From CAVOGJ01 sp963700865 (lineage in GTDB: Bacteria; Planctomycetota; Planctomycetia; Pirellulales; Pirellulaceae), in the NCBI GenBank assembly GCA_963700865.1, contig CAVOZC010000001.1:186001-250000 (forward strand): a stretch of DNA of 64,000 nucleotides, in the 5' to 3' direction. The notes under the pieces were generated by a model. It was not told where the DNA came from, did not search any database, and saw only the letters and a list, made by a program, of their open reading frames with translations. A program made the position numbers and the translations under genes. Below, piece after piece: positions 9,946 through 21,417 of the stretch (the first letter of the stretch is position 1; every line of letters starts with the position of its first letter).

Positions 9946-10428
9946 TCAATTCGGTACTAACTCTTGAAATCTCGCGTCGTCCACATCCGAGATCAGCCCC
10001 AACGAGTAGCCGACCCTGCGGACTCCATCCACACCCTTTTGCTCGTACGCTACGAGATCTCGCGCGGTGCCGGGCTTGGGCTTGCCGTACACAATAACAT
10101 ACGGCTGTCCATCGCGTTCCGAGATAAACAATTCGTCAACCGTGGCGACACCACTGTTTTTCATCATCGTCTCCCCGCGGTCGGCAATAAATTTCTTGAA
10201 CTGCGCCTCATTCGCGGGTGGCTTACCGGTCTGCGAAAGAAACTGACCGTAGAGGATCACGAGTGGTTTCAGGTGCGACATTTCCCGCTCGGCGGCCGCT
10301 TCCTTACGCCGCGAGCAGGCAGTGGGCCACATGCAGGAAATCGCCAAGACCATCAGCAGCGGCAGGCTCAACAACTGCCTGCTCGGCGAACCGTCATCCG
10401 CCGACCGGCAAAGAGATATGTGGTTCAT
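9946..10428 (-). CDS. hypothetical lipoprotein-like protein next to DUF1559 gene
   Basis: Encodes about 160 residues. The ATG at 10428 (MNHISLCRSADD) is a plausible start; another ATG lies five codons upstream. A hydrophobic segment (LLSLPLLMVLAISCMWPTAC) ends in cysteines followed by a charged region, consistent with a lipoprotein or signal-anchor. The mature part is hydrophilic with ELFISERDGQPYVIVYGKP. It lies 6 bp beyond the stop of the DUF1559 gene on the same strand, so the two are probably co-transcribed. Small secreted partners like this often follow DUF1559 genes in Planctomycetes; the function is unknown. Confidence 0.7.
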   Translation of the reverse strand: MNHISLCRSADDGSPSRQLLSLPLLMVLAISCMWPTACSRRKEAAAEREMSHLKPLVILYGQFLSQTGKPPANEAQFKKFIADRGETMMKNSGVATVDELFISERDGQPYVIVYGKPKPGTARDLVAYEQKGVDGVRRVGYSLGLISDVDDARFQELVPN

Positions 10429-10449
10429 GCGTGGTACGCGCACTGCGGA

Positions 10450-11526
10450 TTAGGGTGAGTCCAAATCGACGACTGCCCCGTCGCTGCGATGCGCCACCTG
10501 ATTCATGCTCTCCATGTCGACCTCATAACTGATCGACCGCACCGAACCATCCGCAAAGGCCGCGTTGAACCCCGCAGGGTGATTCGATCCGAAATTAAAG
10601 CCGTACAGTCGTTCGGCATCTTGGGGAGCATTATAAAAAAACTTCTCCAAGTCACTGTCACGACCAACGGGGCAGATCGTTGATCGCAGCGTGTCAGGAT
10701 CCCAGCCGTCCGACCACCCGCGATCGTCATGCCAGGTGCCGGACTGGTATTGACTGGGACGTAAGCGCCTTCTCGCCGACCACGAGTGTGTGACTCGACC
10801 CGTCCTTGATCTTGGCAAAGGTAATCCGGGTATAGAAATTGGTCGTGAGATAGCCATCTCCGGAACGCCAGGCATTGCTCCGCACGATCACTCCCCAGAA
10901 ACCATAGTAGGCGGGAAACTGCGTGAGATTTGGCGCCGGCGGGTCATGGATTGGACCAAACCGACTGCCCCAGAACTCCTCACGCACACATCCTAGATAG
11001 TTCTGCGCCGGTCGAGCCAGAGATTGAACAGCGTATCACCAACCTGTTGGCGACTGCGATTGGGCACGGCGGCCGCGTAGTCCATCAGCCAAGCCCCCGA
11101 CGAGGGACTGCGTGTGGCGCCTCGTCGCGACGGACAGAAATAGTCCTCGACGGGCGTTTCCTGCAGGGCCGTGGTTGTGTCGAGCCGATAGATATTCTGC
11201 CCTTCCATGTAGGGCAGGATTTGAAACGCCCAGCTGAGACCTTGCTTCTCTGGACCGAACGGTTGGCCGTTCTGCGAGTAATCCTCAATGGCAGGCCAAG
11301 GCTTGATGCCGCCACTGGGAAACACGCGGAGGCTGCTGACATGATTGTGCATCGCCAGCATCACCTGCTTTACCTTGTTGGTGCATTGAATCCGCCTTGC
11401 GGACTCGCGGGCGGTCTGGACCGCCGGCAGCAGCAGCGCCACGAGGATGCCAATAATCGCAATGACGACCAGTAATTCGACCAACGTGAAACCGAGCCGG
11501 CTGCCTCTACTCCGTGCACTGGACAT
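10450..11526 (-). CDS. DUF1559 domain-containing protein, two frameshifts
   Basis: The N-terminal 177 codons (10993-11526) are intact: prepilin-like GFTLVELLVVIAIIGILVA, then LLPAVQTARESARR and YFCPSRRGATRSP. The frame breaks near 11000, where the next frame reads YLGCVREEFWGS, and again near 10760. The last piece (10450-10750) ends with HPAGFNAAFADGSVRSISYEVD, the typical DUF1559 C-terminal signature (DGSVR). The complete product would be ~355 residues, normal for the family. The ATG at 11526 begins MSSARSRGSRLGFTLVEL, directly before the prepilin motif. It precedes the lipoprotein-like gene in the same operon. Confidence 0.85.
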
Positions 11527-11647
11527 GATGTCTCTCCACTCCTTGCGACGCGACCGGGAATTTCGGCCACGGCTTTGTCAACCCGTCTTCGGCGACTCTC
11601 ACCCACGAACGTCGCCGCCTTGCCCGGCTTTGGTGCCTCGCAATTGA

Positions 11648-13093
11648 TCAGGCCACTCTCCGCCGCCAGACCAGCCAGCCACACCATAACAGCGCCATGA
11701 GCTGGCCGCTCGGTTCCGGCACCAGGTTGGGGGCGGATGAACTCTGAAACTTGTTGCCGTTCCAGAGATTGAAATCCGACACATCGATCGAGCCATCCGC
11801 ATTGAAATCGCCGCTGCACCAGGCGGGCGTATTTGTAAACTTGTTTCCATTCCATACGTTAAAATCGGAAACATCGACGCTGCCGTCCAGATTGGCGTCG
11901 CCCACCAGGAAAGCATTGCCGCCAGTGTCGCTCGGGTTATTGGCGCCGCCGACGACCAGCCAATCGGCCAGGTCATCATCATTCACATTGCCATCACCCG
12001 TCATGTCGAAGGCCAAGTCCGGCGTTCCGCCCCCCTTAACGCTCACGATTTCAGCCACGAGATCGTCCACGTCCAGACAAGTCCAGAAGCCATCACCGTT
12101 GAAATCGCCACTGACTCCTGCCGATCCCAACACGGAATTCTGCGAGAGAAAGGTGATCTCCTGTTGGGTGAGAGCGCGACTCCAGACGGCGAAGTCATCA
12201 ATATAGGCACTGGTGTCACCGCCAAAGGTCGACGCCTGCGCGATGGTAAACGCGCCGATGACGCCGTCTGTTTCGCTCCACCGGCGCTGCTAAATCCGAC
12301 GGTTTGAGCCAACTCTCCGTCCACATAGACAAACGCGTACTGATCCGGCGGGAGAAGGAAATGGAAACGAGGGATACTCCAACGTCACCACGATATTGTG
12401 CCATTCACCATCGACGAGACTGGCCAGCGGATCACCGCCCTCGGTCAAGCCAGGATTGGCCCGCGTCGTGCAGCATCCCCCGCCGTAGCTGACCGACAAG
12501 TCGTTATTTGAAAACGTCGGACAGCTTTTCCAGGTACATCCATCGCGGACTTTGGATCTCCGCCAAAATTCCAATAGTCGGGGTCCGCATCGGGAAAGAC
12601 CGGGTGCCCAATCGTAGGAATTGTAAAACGCCATATCACTCGCCGAGATGTTCGAACTGTAAGGCAACTTGGCCCACATCGAAACTGACCAGCTGCCGCT
12701 GTCGATGTTGGCCCCAAAATTGGTGGCCGCCATGGCATGCGTCGCGCCGTTCGGCCCCGGCAAGGAAGGAGCGGTTGGCTCGCCGTCGACGTTCGCAATC
12801 CCGCGAGGTGCAAACGCCCCGGCCGAACCGCCCCTCGGAATTCCAGTACCACCAATCAGTCGCGCCACCATTGTCCGGCGTCGGCAGGGGCCCGTCTTCC
12901 AGAGCAAAAGGATTGCTGCCTATCGTACGGCGGTTGAAGATTTCGGCGTCGCGTCCGTTGCCGGAGTTATCCGCGGCAATCGAGCCGACCGTTTCGTCGA
13001 AAGGCAGGTAGACAACCAGATCGTCGGTGATCGCGGCCAGGGCGAAGCTACCCACAAAGTCACTACCAAGCTCACCATGACGGATCGTCGCAT
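11648..13093 (-). pseudogene. LamG-domain protein with dockerin and PEP-CTERM tail, frameshifted
   Basis: The start at 13093 (MRRSVMVSLVVTLWVAS) is preceded by GAGGAG and gives a signal peptide. After an early indel the frame reads FALAAITDDLVVYLPFDETVG and ADNSGNGRDAEIFN, a LamG/concanavalin-like N-terminus. Later pieces include TNFGANIDSGSWSVSMWAK and DPLASLVDGEWHNIVVTLEY, diagnostic of LamG. The C-terminal 162 codons (11648-12133) are intact, with dockerin-like calcium loops (GDGNVNDDDL, GDANLDGSVDVSDF, GDFNADGSIDVSDF) and the PEP-CTERM tail NLVPEPSGQ. About four to five indels interrupt it. It is the broken paralog of the intact gene at 13723. Confidence 0.78.
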
Positions 13094-13722
13094 GCCACTA
13101 TCTCCTCGTGCAAGAGTGTTCATGTTCGTGATGCGGGTCGCCGCGCAAGACGACTGGCAGAGCCCCCACTCACAAGGGGTGCGAGCCCAACTCACCCCTG
13201 TCATAATATCAAGAATTAACAGCCTCGAAATGCACTTTCGGGCTAATCCTTTACCCATTTGGACTTCCGAAGCCTTTCGACATTTTCTGAGACCATCGCC
13301 CCGATGGCGAGGATTTCGTTCGTCTGTGGTCCATGCACGGCGGCAACCGCGAGAGTAAGGACGCAGGCCTCTGGAAACAACGCTCGACACGCATTCACCC
13401 AGCACGCGCCAAGCTGGGACCAAAACGGCAATATTTGGGGCTGATATAGGCATGCAAAGAATTATTGCTTAGCTAGAATCGGGGATGGTTGCAGCCCCCG
13501 ATTGACTTTGATTGCCAATGATGACGCGACACTTGCATCCAGGTCATGACTCAGGACCGAGTCTCGCGACGCGTCCCCAACGGGAGGCTTCGCGAGAGCG
13601 GTCCTTTTTGTCGCTCAGCCGGTGTTGTCAGGTGACCGCGGGTTACCCGAGTTTGCATTTCGGTGCGTTGAGGCAGCGTTCCGCTCATCAACGGGCCAAC
13701 CACCTTATGTAGAGGGAGACTA
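13094..13722. other. 629-bp divergent intergenic region between two LamG paralogs
   Basis: Both flanking genes start outward from here, each with its own purine-rich ribosome binding site (GAGGAG and AGGGAG). Promoters must lie in this gap. No RNA gene or repeat of the dispersed families is visible. Confidence 0.5.
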
Positions 13723-14817
13723 ATGATGAAGAAAGTGTTTGCGCTCGGGCTGGTGTTGGCCGTTTGCCAAGTGGCCAGTGCACAACTGTCGGCCGACTTG
13801 GAACTCTATCTCCAGTTCGACGAGACCGCCGGCCGCGTTGCCGCCGATGCCTCGGGCAACGGACGTGACGGATTCATCCTGAATGGTCGTGAAGCTGGTG
13901 GAGATTTGCGACCCTTGCCAGGAAATGATGGGATGGGCATCGCCAATAGCACCACCGACTGGTACTGGGGACCCACCGAAGGCAAGTTTGGCGGCGCGCT
14001 TCTCACGAGCGGCCTGGCGAATGCCAATGGCGGCCGCACGTCCCCCGCCTCGATCGACGGCATCGACAACGGTGGATCGGCACGCGCCGTGGCGGTTTCA
14101 CAATTTGGCGGCAATCTCAACGCCACTGGCAGCAATCCGCCGGCCTGGACCATGTCGTTCTGGACCAAAAACGCTTATTTCAATGAAGGCCAGGATCAAG
14201 TTGGCTATTTCCAGGGCTGGGATAACAAGGGGAACTACCCGGGCGATGCCACCATGGTGGACGGACCGGGTGGCTATCGCGACATCTACGGAAACAACGA
14301 CGTCATCGAGACCGACCGCGTTCGCACGACCGCCAAGTTCAACGAAGGTCGCTTTGACAACCGCGTCAATGCGGGCACCGACGAAGACGTCTCTACGACC
14401 GACGCCTTTCCCTCGGGAACGCTGGCAGATCTTCAGGATGGCAATTGGCATAATGTCGTCGTGATCTACGACAACAATGCCTGGAACAACAACCCGCCGG
14501 TCGGCGATACGATGAACAATGACGAGTTCTCCGAAGTCACGATTTACGTCGATGGCGTCGAGGCGTTGGAATTGCGTAACCAGCTCAATGGTGGCGATCG
14601 CGTGGCGCTCGGCGGCATGGTGATTGGTTCGAATTTCAGCTGGAAGGGGAACGGCGGCGACGGTCAGTATATCGACGATTTTGCCCTCTGGAATCGGCGG
14701 CTGAATGAGAACGAAATCGGCTATATCGCAGCGGGCAACATGGTGCCGGAACCGGCCAGCTTGAGCCTGATCGCGATGGGACTGCTGAGCTTGGGCTGCC
14801 TGCGACATCGCAAGTAA
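13723..14817 (+). CDS. LamG-domain secreted protein with PEP-CTERM sorting signal
   Basis: Encodes 364 residues, intact. The start ATG follows AGAGGGAGACTA, a good ribosome binding site; a second ATG is the next codon. A signal peptide (MKKVFALGLVLAVCQVASA) precedes a concanavalin-like LamG fold: LELYLQFDETAGRVAADASG at the start, LQDGNWHNVVVIYD in the middle and YIDDFALWNRRLNENEIGYI at the end. The tail MVPEPASLSLIAMGLL ending in RHRK is a PEP-CTERM signal, which exosortase-type machinery recognises at the membrane. It is likely an exported, surface-associated carbohydrate- or matrix-binding protein. It has no dockerin, unlike its divergent paralog. A strong terminator follows. Confidence 0.9.
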   Translation: MMKKVFALGLVLAVCQVASAQLSADLELYLQFDETAGRVAADASGNGRDGFILNGREAGGDLRPLPGNDGMGIANSTTDWYWGPTEGKFGGALLTSGLANANGGRTSPASIDGIDNGGSARAVAVSQFGGNLNATGSNPPAWTMSFWTKNAYFNEGQDQVGYFQGWDNKGNYPGDATMVDGPGGYRDIYGNNDVIETDRVRTTAKFNEGRFDNRVNAGTDEDVSTTDAFPSGTLADLQDGNWHNVVVIYDNNAWNNNPPVGDTMNNDEFSEVTIYVDGVEALELRNQLNGGDRVALGGMVIGSNFSWKGNGGDGQYIDDFALWNRRLNENEIGYIAAGNMVPEPASLSLIAMGLLSLGCLRHRK

Positions 14818-14847
14818 CTTTCCTTCGCTGAGCAGACACGAAAACGT

Positions 14848-14884
14848 ACACGCTCTTTGTCCCCGACAAAGGGCGTGTTTTTTT
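14848..14884 (+). terminator. rho-independent terminator after LamG gene
   Basis: The arms ACACGCTCTTTGTC and GACAAAGGGCGTGT form a nearly perfect 14-bp stem around a 3-nt CCC loop, followed by a run of seven T. It begins 31 bp after the LamG stop codon. Confidence 0.92.
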
Positions 14885-14968
14885 CAAGAGGATCCCTGGC
14901 GGCCGCGGCGGCCGTTTTTGGGCGTTCGCCGCTCGCCGGCGTTCGACGAAGGAGCCCCGATCCATGGC

Positions 14969-17687
14969 ATGGTCCGTTTTCACCTGCTTGAAAAAATTTT
15001 GGCGCGCCCCAGCGCGACCATGATGTTGATGGTGTGGCTCGTGGCCGGCGGTTTCTTAACGACCCGCGACGTCGACGCCGCCGGAGGCCGACCGGGCTAC
15101 CAGGACGAAGCGCTGCCGACCGAGTCGCGACTGGATGACCTCCTTCCCCGCCTGACGCTGGAGGAAAAAGTGCGGCTGCTCGTGGCCGATCCGGCGGCCG
15201 GCACCAGTCTCGATACGGCGCTGATCGAACGCCTGAAAATCCCTCGCTTTTCCATGACCGACGGGCCCCATGGCGCCAGGTTTCGCCAAGCATTTCGGGC
15301 AGGGTGCCACCGCCTTTCCCACGGGCATCACGCTGGCTGCCAGCTGGGACGTTGACCTGCTCCGGCAAGTCGGCCGCGCGATCGCCCGCGAAACGCGGGC
15401 GGAAGGGCGCAATGTCATCCTCGGCCCCTGCGTCAATATTCATCGCACCCCCTTCGGTGGACGCAACTTTGAAAGTTTTTCCGAAGACCCGTATCTGGCC
15501 GCGCGACTGGCAGTCGCCTACATCCGGGGCGTTCAGTCGCAATCGGTCGTGGCCTGCGTGAAACACTTTGCCTGCAACAACCAGGAATGGTATCGCATGA
15601 CGACCGATACGGTAGTCAGCGAACGCGCACTGCGTGAAATCTACCTGCCCGCGTTCCGGGCGGCCGTCCAGGAAGGTGGAGCCCTATTCGTCATGGCGGC
15701 CTATAACCAACTGAATGGTCAATACGCCTGCGAGAACAAGCGGCTGCTCACCGACCTGCTCAAGCACGAGTGGGGCTTCTCGGGCGCCGTCATCTCGGAT
15801 TGGGGAGCCGTTCGCAGCACCCTGCCCTCCGCCCGGGCCGGACTCGACCTGGAAATGGGGGGCACGAGCTTCCTCGGCGAACCGCTGTTGAAGGCCGTCC
15901 GTGATGGCGACATCGCGGAATCTCTCGTCGACGATAAGGTGCGTCGCCTGCTGCGCGTGTTGATGGTATCGGGCATCTTTGACGAACCATGGCGGCCGCG
16001 GCTGACCGCCGAAGAACTCTACTGTCGCCCAAGCGAGCCGGGCGAATTCGCCCGCAGCATGTACGACCTGCCCACCCGGTTCGACAACGATCCGCTCGAC
16101 GGACCGGCTCATCGAGCCCTCGCCCTGCGGGCCGCCCGCGAGGGAATGGTGCTGCTCAAGAACGATTCGCACATCCTGCCCCTGGATGCGGCCGCAGTAC
16201 GATCGATCGCCCTCATTGGACCGAACGCGGCCTGGGGCAATCGGGGGGGCGGCGGCAGCAGCGAGGTCACCCCCAGCGATGTGACGACACCCCTGGAGGC
16301 CATCTTGAAAAAGGTTGGTGATCGGGTCGACGTGCGCTATGAACTGGGCAGCACGTTTGACCGCCGCTATTACATTCCGCACGTCCGACCCCATCGGCTG
16401 CTGCCGCCGCCCAACGTCGACGGAGAGCAGGGACTGTTAGGTGAGTACTTTGATAATCCACACCTGTCCGGCGAACCCGTTCATACCCGCCGCGATGACC
16501 AGGTGTTTTTTCATTGGGGCGCCAATCCGCCGGCCGAGGGCGTACCGGCTCACGGTTGGTCGGCTCGTTGGACGGGCAGGATCCGACCGCCGAAGTCCGG
16601 CAAATATCGCTTGTATTTGTTTCATCACGGCGCCTTTTACGCCAATGAACAGGGGGATGGCGCGCGACTGTTCGTCAATGGCCAACGAGTCATCGATGAC
16701 TGGGAGCCCGAGACGTGTCGCGTCCCGTCCGCGATCGTGGCACTCGACGCCGATGCGCCGGCGGATATCCGACTGGAATACCACGACGCCGGGCCGGGCA
16801 AACAGGCGATCATGATCCTTGGTTGGTTACCATGGCTCGACGATCCGATTGCTCGGGCCGCGCAATGCGCCCGCGAATGCGACGTGGCGGTCCTCTGCCT
16901 GGGAGACAATCAGTATTACGGCGGAGAAAATAATGATCGGGGCGACTTGCGTTTGCCGGGCGATCAAGAGGCGCTGATCGAGGCCGTCACGGCCGCCAAC
17001 CCGCGCACCGTCGTCGCGCTCTACAACGGCTCGCCCCTGCTGATGGAGGAATGGATTGAGCGACCGTCGGCCGTCATCGAATGCTTTTATCCAAACCAGG
17101 AGGGAGGCACGGCGCTGGCCGATATTCTCTTTGGTGACGTCAACCCCAGCGGCAAATTGCCAGTCACCTTCGGCCGGCGAAGGGAAGACTATCCGGACGT
17201 TGGCAACTATCCGGGTGATGGCAAGTCGGTTGTCTATGCCGAGGGTATCTATGTCGGCTATCGCCACTTCGACCGGCAGTCCATTTCCCCGCGGTTCCCC
17301 TTCGGCCACGGGTTGTCCTATACGACATTCGCTTACGACGACCTGCAAATTGCGTCACTCAAAGACGGCGCCGACAGCGTGGCCACGGTGTCCTGTCGAG
17401 TGTCCAACCGGGGGAACTGCCTGGGCCAGGAAGTGGTACAACTCTATCTGCATGATCGGGAATCGTCGCTGGATCGTCCCGAGCAGGAATTGAAGGGGTT
17501 TCAGAAGGTCCGCTTGGCGGCGGGCGAAAGTGCGACGGTAACCTTCACCATCCGCCTCGAAGATTTGAGCTACTACGATCCGGCCACGTCGGCTTGGACG
17601 CGGGAACCAGGGGTCTGGGAGGTCCGCGTTGCTAGTTCGTCCCGGGAGACCCGCCTGCGGGGAGAGTTCGAGTACGGCGGGAAGTGA
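14969..17687 (+). CDS. glycoside hydrolase family 3 beta-glucosidase with PA14 insertion, one frameshift
   Basis: A ~905-residue exported GH3 enzyme that should release terminal beta-linked glucose/xylose-type residues. The N-terminal frame has a signal-like helix (TMMLMVWLVAGGFL) and RLDDLLPRLTLEEKV, then FSMTDGPHGA. At ~15278 one extra T (AGGTTTCGCC) shifts the frame, and the rest is continuous: GATAFPTGITLAASWD, KHFACNNQEW, and VISDWGAV with the nucleophile Asp. A PA14 domain lies between LLGEYFDNPHLSG and PGKQAIMILGW. GGENNDRGDL in the second domain probably supplies the acid/base Glu. A C-terminal Fn3-like domain ends at the stop. AAGGAG precedes the start region; an ATG at 14964 in another frame is an alternative. 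Confidence 0.9.
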
Positions 17688-17744
17688 CTCCCCGTGTCGC
17701 TTCCGGTCGACGCGATCGCCCTCGGCGTGTGTTGCGACCTCCAG

Positions 17745-17839
17745 GTGGGATCGGCTTCCCGCCTGTCAGAGGAGGGAGAACGGCGGTACGAACGAGGATT
17801 GGATTCAGGACGCATTGCCAGGCTGGCAGCCTATCCCGC
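17745..17839. repeat. inverted pair of family A repeats (GGGATAGGC type)
   Basis: The copy at 17745-17769 is on the plus strand (GTGGGATCGGC, CCGCCTGTCAG). The copy at 17816-17839 is on the minus strand (CCAGGCTGGC, CCTATCCCGC). They sit between the convergent GH3 and transporter genes. The second copy supplies the TAG stop codon of the transporter. Confidence 0.8.
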
Positions 17840-19198
17840 TTCTTGTGGCTCGACTCGGGCGACGACGCGCGACGCCGCTGGCACGATGGCCAGCGCGAAG
17901 ATCAGGATGAACAGGTAACAAGCGAGCGGCAACCCGAAAGCGGTCGCAAAGCCAAAGTGATCCGCCAGCAGGCCCACGGCCGGAGGAATCACCGCACCCC
18001 CGACAATGGCGGTGCACAGGACGCCCGAACCGAGGGGCGTGCGTTCCCCCAAGTCCTCGATCGCCAGGGTAAAAATCGTCGGGAACATGATCGAATTAAA
18101 CAGGCCCACGGCGAGCAAGGCGAGTAGCGCCGGCACGCCCGCGGAGACGATCGAAAGGCCGATCATCAGCACAGCGCCGGCGGCGAAGCCCCCCAGCAGT
18201 CGATGCGGTGCGGCTCGCCGCATGAGCAAGGACCCCACAAAGCGACCGAGCATGGCGCCCCCCAATAGAACGTAAGGAGTGCCGCCAATAATCCCCTTGG
18301 GATCCATGGCGGCAAGTTCCTTGCCCTTGATCGTCGCCGCGATCCCCGCCAAAACCTGTAGTGGGCGACTGGAGGCAATCTGGTTGTCGACGCCAAGCGT
18401 CAGACCATAATTCACCATGTAACTGCCCAACGCCACCTCGGCGCCGACGTACAGGAAAATCCCGATGGCTCCGAAGAGCAGCTTGCGATCGCCCAGCGCC
18501 TGGCGATACTCGGCCCAAGTGCCGGCATGCGCAGCCAAGATTCTCGGCAAGCGGGCAAAGGCGATGGCCACCGCCAGCGTCAAGAACGCGATCCCCAACG
18601 CCAGAAACGGACCTTGCACGGCGGAGGCTTCGGCCGTGTAGTACTCGGCCCGTTCCGCATCGGCCAGAGCCGCGATGGCATCGGACGGCAAGATTTTATC
18701 GCTCAGCAGGAACGACGCCGCGATCAGCGGGGCAATCGTGGTGCCGAGTGAGTTAAACGCCTGCGCGAGGTTCAGGCGGGCGGCAGCTCCGCGGGGATCG
18801 CCCAGGATCGAGATGTAGGGATTCGCCGCGACCTGCAGGACCGTGATGCCACCCGCCACGACAAACAGGGCCAACAAGAAGAGCGGGTATTGGCGCGTCG
18901 CCGCGGCCGGAAGAAAGAGCAGGCAACCGAGACTTGCCATGGCCAGCCCGACGAGGATGCCGCCTTTGTAGCCGATGCGGGCAATCAACCGTCCGCCGGG
19001 AACCGACAGCAGACCATACGCCGTGAACCAGGCGAGTTGCACCAGCCCCGCTTGCAGGTAAGTCAACTCAAACACATCGCGCAGCCGTGGTATAAAAGCA
19101 TCCACCAGCACGGTGATGAAGCCCCACATGAAGAAGAGCGATGTCACCGTGATGAACGGGCCTCGGTACGAGGTTGCCCGCTTCGTTCCCTGTTCCAT
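17831..19198 (-). CDS. FucP-type sugar:proton symporter, MFS family
   Basis: Encodes 455 residues from the ATG at 19198 (MEQGTKRATSYRG); the longer open frame upstream is not protein-like. Twelve hydrophobic segments are visible. The first, FITVTSLFFMWGFITVLVDAF, matches the FucP/GluP subfamily, as do AGLVQLAWFTAYGLLSVPGG and VLQVAANPYISILG. Members import L-fucose, glucose or galactose with protons through the inner membrane. It lies divergent from the glycosidase at 19504, so it probably imports a monosaccharide released by that locus. Its stop codon is the TAG inside a GGGATAGGC repeat. Confidence 0.9.
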   Translation of the reverse strand: MEQGTKRATSYRGPFITVTSLFFMWGFITVLVDAFIPRLRDVFELTYLQAGLVQLAWFTAYGLLSVPGGRLIARIGYKGGILVGLAMASLGCLLFLPAAATRQYPLFLLALFVVAGGITVLQVAANPYISILGDPRGAAARLNLAQAFNSLGTTIAPLIAASFLLSDKILPSDAIAALADAERAEYYTAEASAVQGPFLALGIAFLTLAVAIAFARLPRILAAHAGTWAEYRQALGDRKLLFGAIGIFLYVGAEVALGSYMVNYGLTLGVDNQIASSRPLQVLAGIAATIKGKELAAMDPKGIIGGTPYVLLGGAMLGRFVGSLLMRRAAPHRLLGGFAAGAVLMIGLSIVSAGVPALLALLAVGLFNSIMFPTIFTLAIEDLGERTPLGSGVLCTAIVGGAVIPPAVGLLADHFGFATAFGLPLACYLFILIFALAIVPAASRVVARVEPQEAG

Positions 19199-19503
19199 CG
19201 TGGCGGCCTTCGTGGTGGAGCGAACGGTGATGGGTTGCAATGGGCGGCTCGCAACGCGAACATGGTCCAGCGGCAGTCGTGCGTCGCCTGCCAGAATGCT
19301 CGACTCGCGGCGGCCTTCAGGCGCCAGTGTAGCAACTGAAATTTTCCGCGGCGATGCGTCCCATGCTTCCGGCGGCAGCCACCGTGACAGCGACCAGCAA
19401 CTCCGCGCGTCGGCTTGCTCTTTCCGTTGCGTTCCCTTGCTTTTCCGGGCTGTCCCCTGCATCGGCCGTGGTCGCTTACGCCGGTTTGCGGTACCTTCGC
19501 ACC
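19199..19503. other. 305-bp divergent intergenic region
   Basis: Separates the FucP-type transporter from the glycosidase-like gene and should hold divergent promoters, possibly a shared operator. No palindrome long enough to name was identified. Confidence 0.45.
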
Positions 19504-21416
19504 ATGAACACGACGAACTGCACGGCCGCTGAACGCGCGAGTATCCTTCTGCTGGCCGTGCTTTTACCCACCGGCGGCTGGCTACGGGCGGATACGCCGC
19601 AAATTGTCAACTGCGATGGCTATCCGATCCTGAATTTCAGTTTAGGGGCGAATGTCTCGACCAACGGCGAGGCGTTCACGAGTCTGTACTTTAATCGGCC
19701 TCAGCTGGGAGAAGGACTCGATCCGCTCGCTGGCGGCCGCTTCTCGTTTCGGGTGGCCGATCAAACCATCACGGCGGCCGATTGCGCGCACGTCATGGTG
19801 AAACGAGGCTGGCCTTTTGCGACCGTGAGTCTCGGCGATGAGCGATGGGCGGGGGTGGCGATCGAGTTGCGCGCTGCGTACCGAATGCCTTCGATGACGC
19901 GTTTATCGGGACGCTGCCGGTCGCCATGGCCGAGATCGAATTCCGCAATGCCTCTGCTACGGAACAGACGTGTGGCGTGCATTTCGACGGGGCAGCGTTT
20001 CTTGGCGAAAACACGCAACCGTTCGCCAACGCGTTTGTGCGTGGCGAAAGGGCCGATAAGAATTTTCTGGGTTGGGTGGCTCCGGCACCCAACTCCGACG
20101 AAGACCGTCTCACGGGCGTCTCGATGACGGTGCCGGCCGGCGGCACGCAGACCGTACGGTTCATGATGGGCCATTGGGAACGCGCATGGCCCACGGCGGG
20201 CGCGGTTGAACGATCCTGAGCAATTGGCGACCTTCGTGGCCCGTTTCTGGGAGATATTGGCAGCGGCCACCGAGCGGCTCTCCGCTCGCATGCCCACAAC
20301 GGGCGATGCAGAACTTGACGAATATCTCCGCTGGTATACTTCGGCGGGCGTCGCCATGACGCGGGTCTTGAAGGACGGCACCGCACTCACGATGGGCTAC
20401 CATGAACTGAATCAGCGCGACTCGTTCTGGACCACGTGGGTACACCTCGTCTGGTGGCCGACACTGGAACGACGCATGATCGAGGAATCGGTATGGGGAC
20501 AACGGCCGGATGGCAAGGTCCCCACGACCATCCTCCCCTTGATCGAGCGGGAAGATGATGTCGACATCAATTGCTATTTTATTCTGCGGGGCCTGCGATA
20601 TGTCCGCTTCCATCAGGATGATGAATTCGGACGCAAGAAATCCTGCCCGCGCTCGTGAAGGCAGCCAAGTGGCTCGCCAGCCGCGACCGCGCGGGGAGCG
20701 GCTTGCCGCAAGCAGACTCGTTCTGGTACGACTGGAAGGACGTGGGCGGCGTTGAGGAGCGAATCTACTCGCCACACGCGTCGATGCTGTACGTGGCGGC
20801 GTTGCGGCAACTGGCCGCCTATGCGCAGCATCTCGGCGAGAACGCCACAGCCAGCGAACTGAGGAAGCTTGGGGGACAAGGTGAGAAGCGATTGCAGGCG
20901 TCAACCGAGGACGGAGGCCTCTGGGGTGGTCGTTATTACAAACAACGTTGGGAGCCTCAAGTCGATCCTGCGAAATCCGAGCCGGTCCTGCAGGATCAGA
21001 CGGTGGGTATCTTGTTGGGCGTGGTGAGTCCGGAGCGCGCTGTTGACTTGCTCGATGCCTTGCGGCCGAACGCCACGCCCTGGGGCGTCCGAGAAACGTT
21101 TCCCTATCAAGGAGACGGTTTTGGTTATGAAGGCGGCGATTATCACAACGGAGGCATCTGGCCCTGGTTGAATTTCGTCCATGCCTGGGCATTGCTGGAA
21201 CGAGGTCGACGGGCCGAGGCGATTGACCTGATGAAAAAAGTGGCTCACGCCGATCTGGTGATGGCTGGCGATTACATCCCGCACGAATACCTGCACGGCG
21301 AGACGGGAAAACAGTCCGGCGTGCCGATGCAAGGCTGGAATGCCGCGATGTTCGGCGCGGTCTATTTTGGCATGTCGACCGACGCCGACCGCTCGTTTCC
21401 CTTGAGGACCGAATGA
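19504..21416 (+). CDS. secreted six-hairpin-type glycosidase-like protein, three frameshifts
   Basis: A ~635-codon gene in four frame segments with breaks near 19880, 20200 and 20645. The ATG at 19504 gives a signal peptide (ASILLLAVLLPTGGWLRA). The N-terminal half is beta-sandwich-like (ILNFSLGANVSTNGEAF). The second half looks like an alpha-toroid glycosidase domain: QRDSFWTTWVHLVWWPTLER, then VKAAKWLASRD, WYDWKDVGG and GGDYHNGGIWPWLNFVHA. This recalls the GH116 / amylo-alpha-1,6-glucosidase group, but I cannot assign a family. It is the first gene of a cluster whose next members are a secreted unknown, a DUF4432 protein and a bicupin; its stop is one base from the next ATG. Confidence 0.65.
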
Positions 21417-21417
21417 G

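Noticed and set aside
14098..14808. 236-codon minus-strand frame opposite the LamG gene
   Set aside because: A shadow of the intact plus-strand LamG/PEP-CTERM gene; it lacks a start signal and family features.
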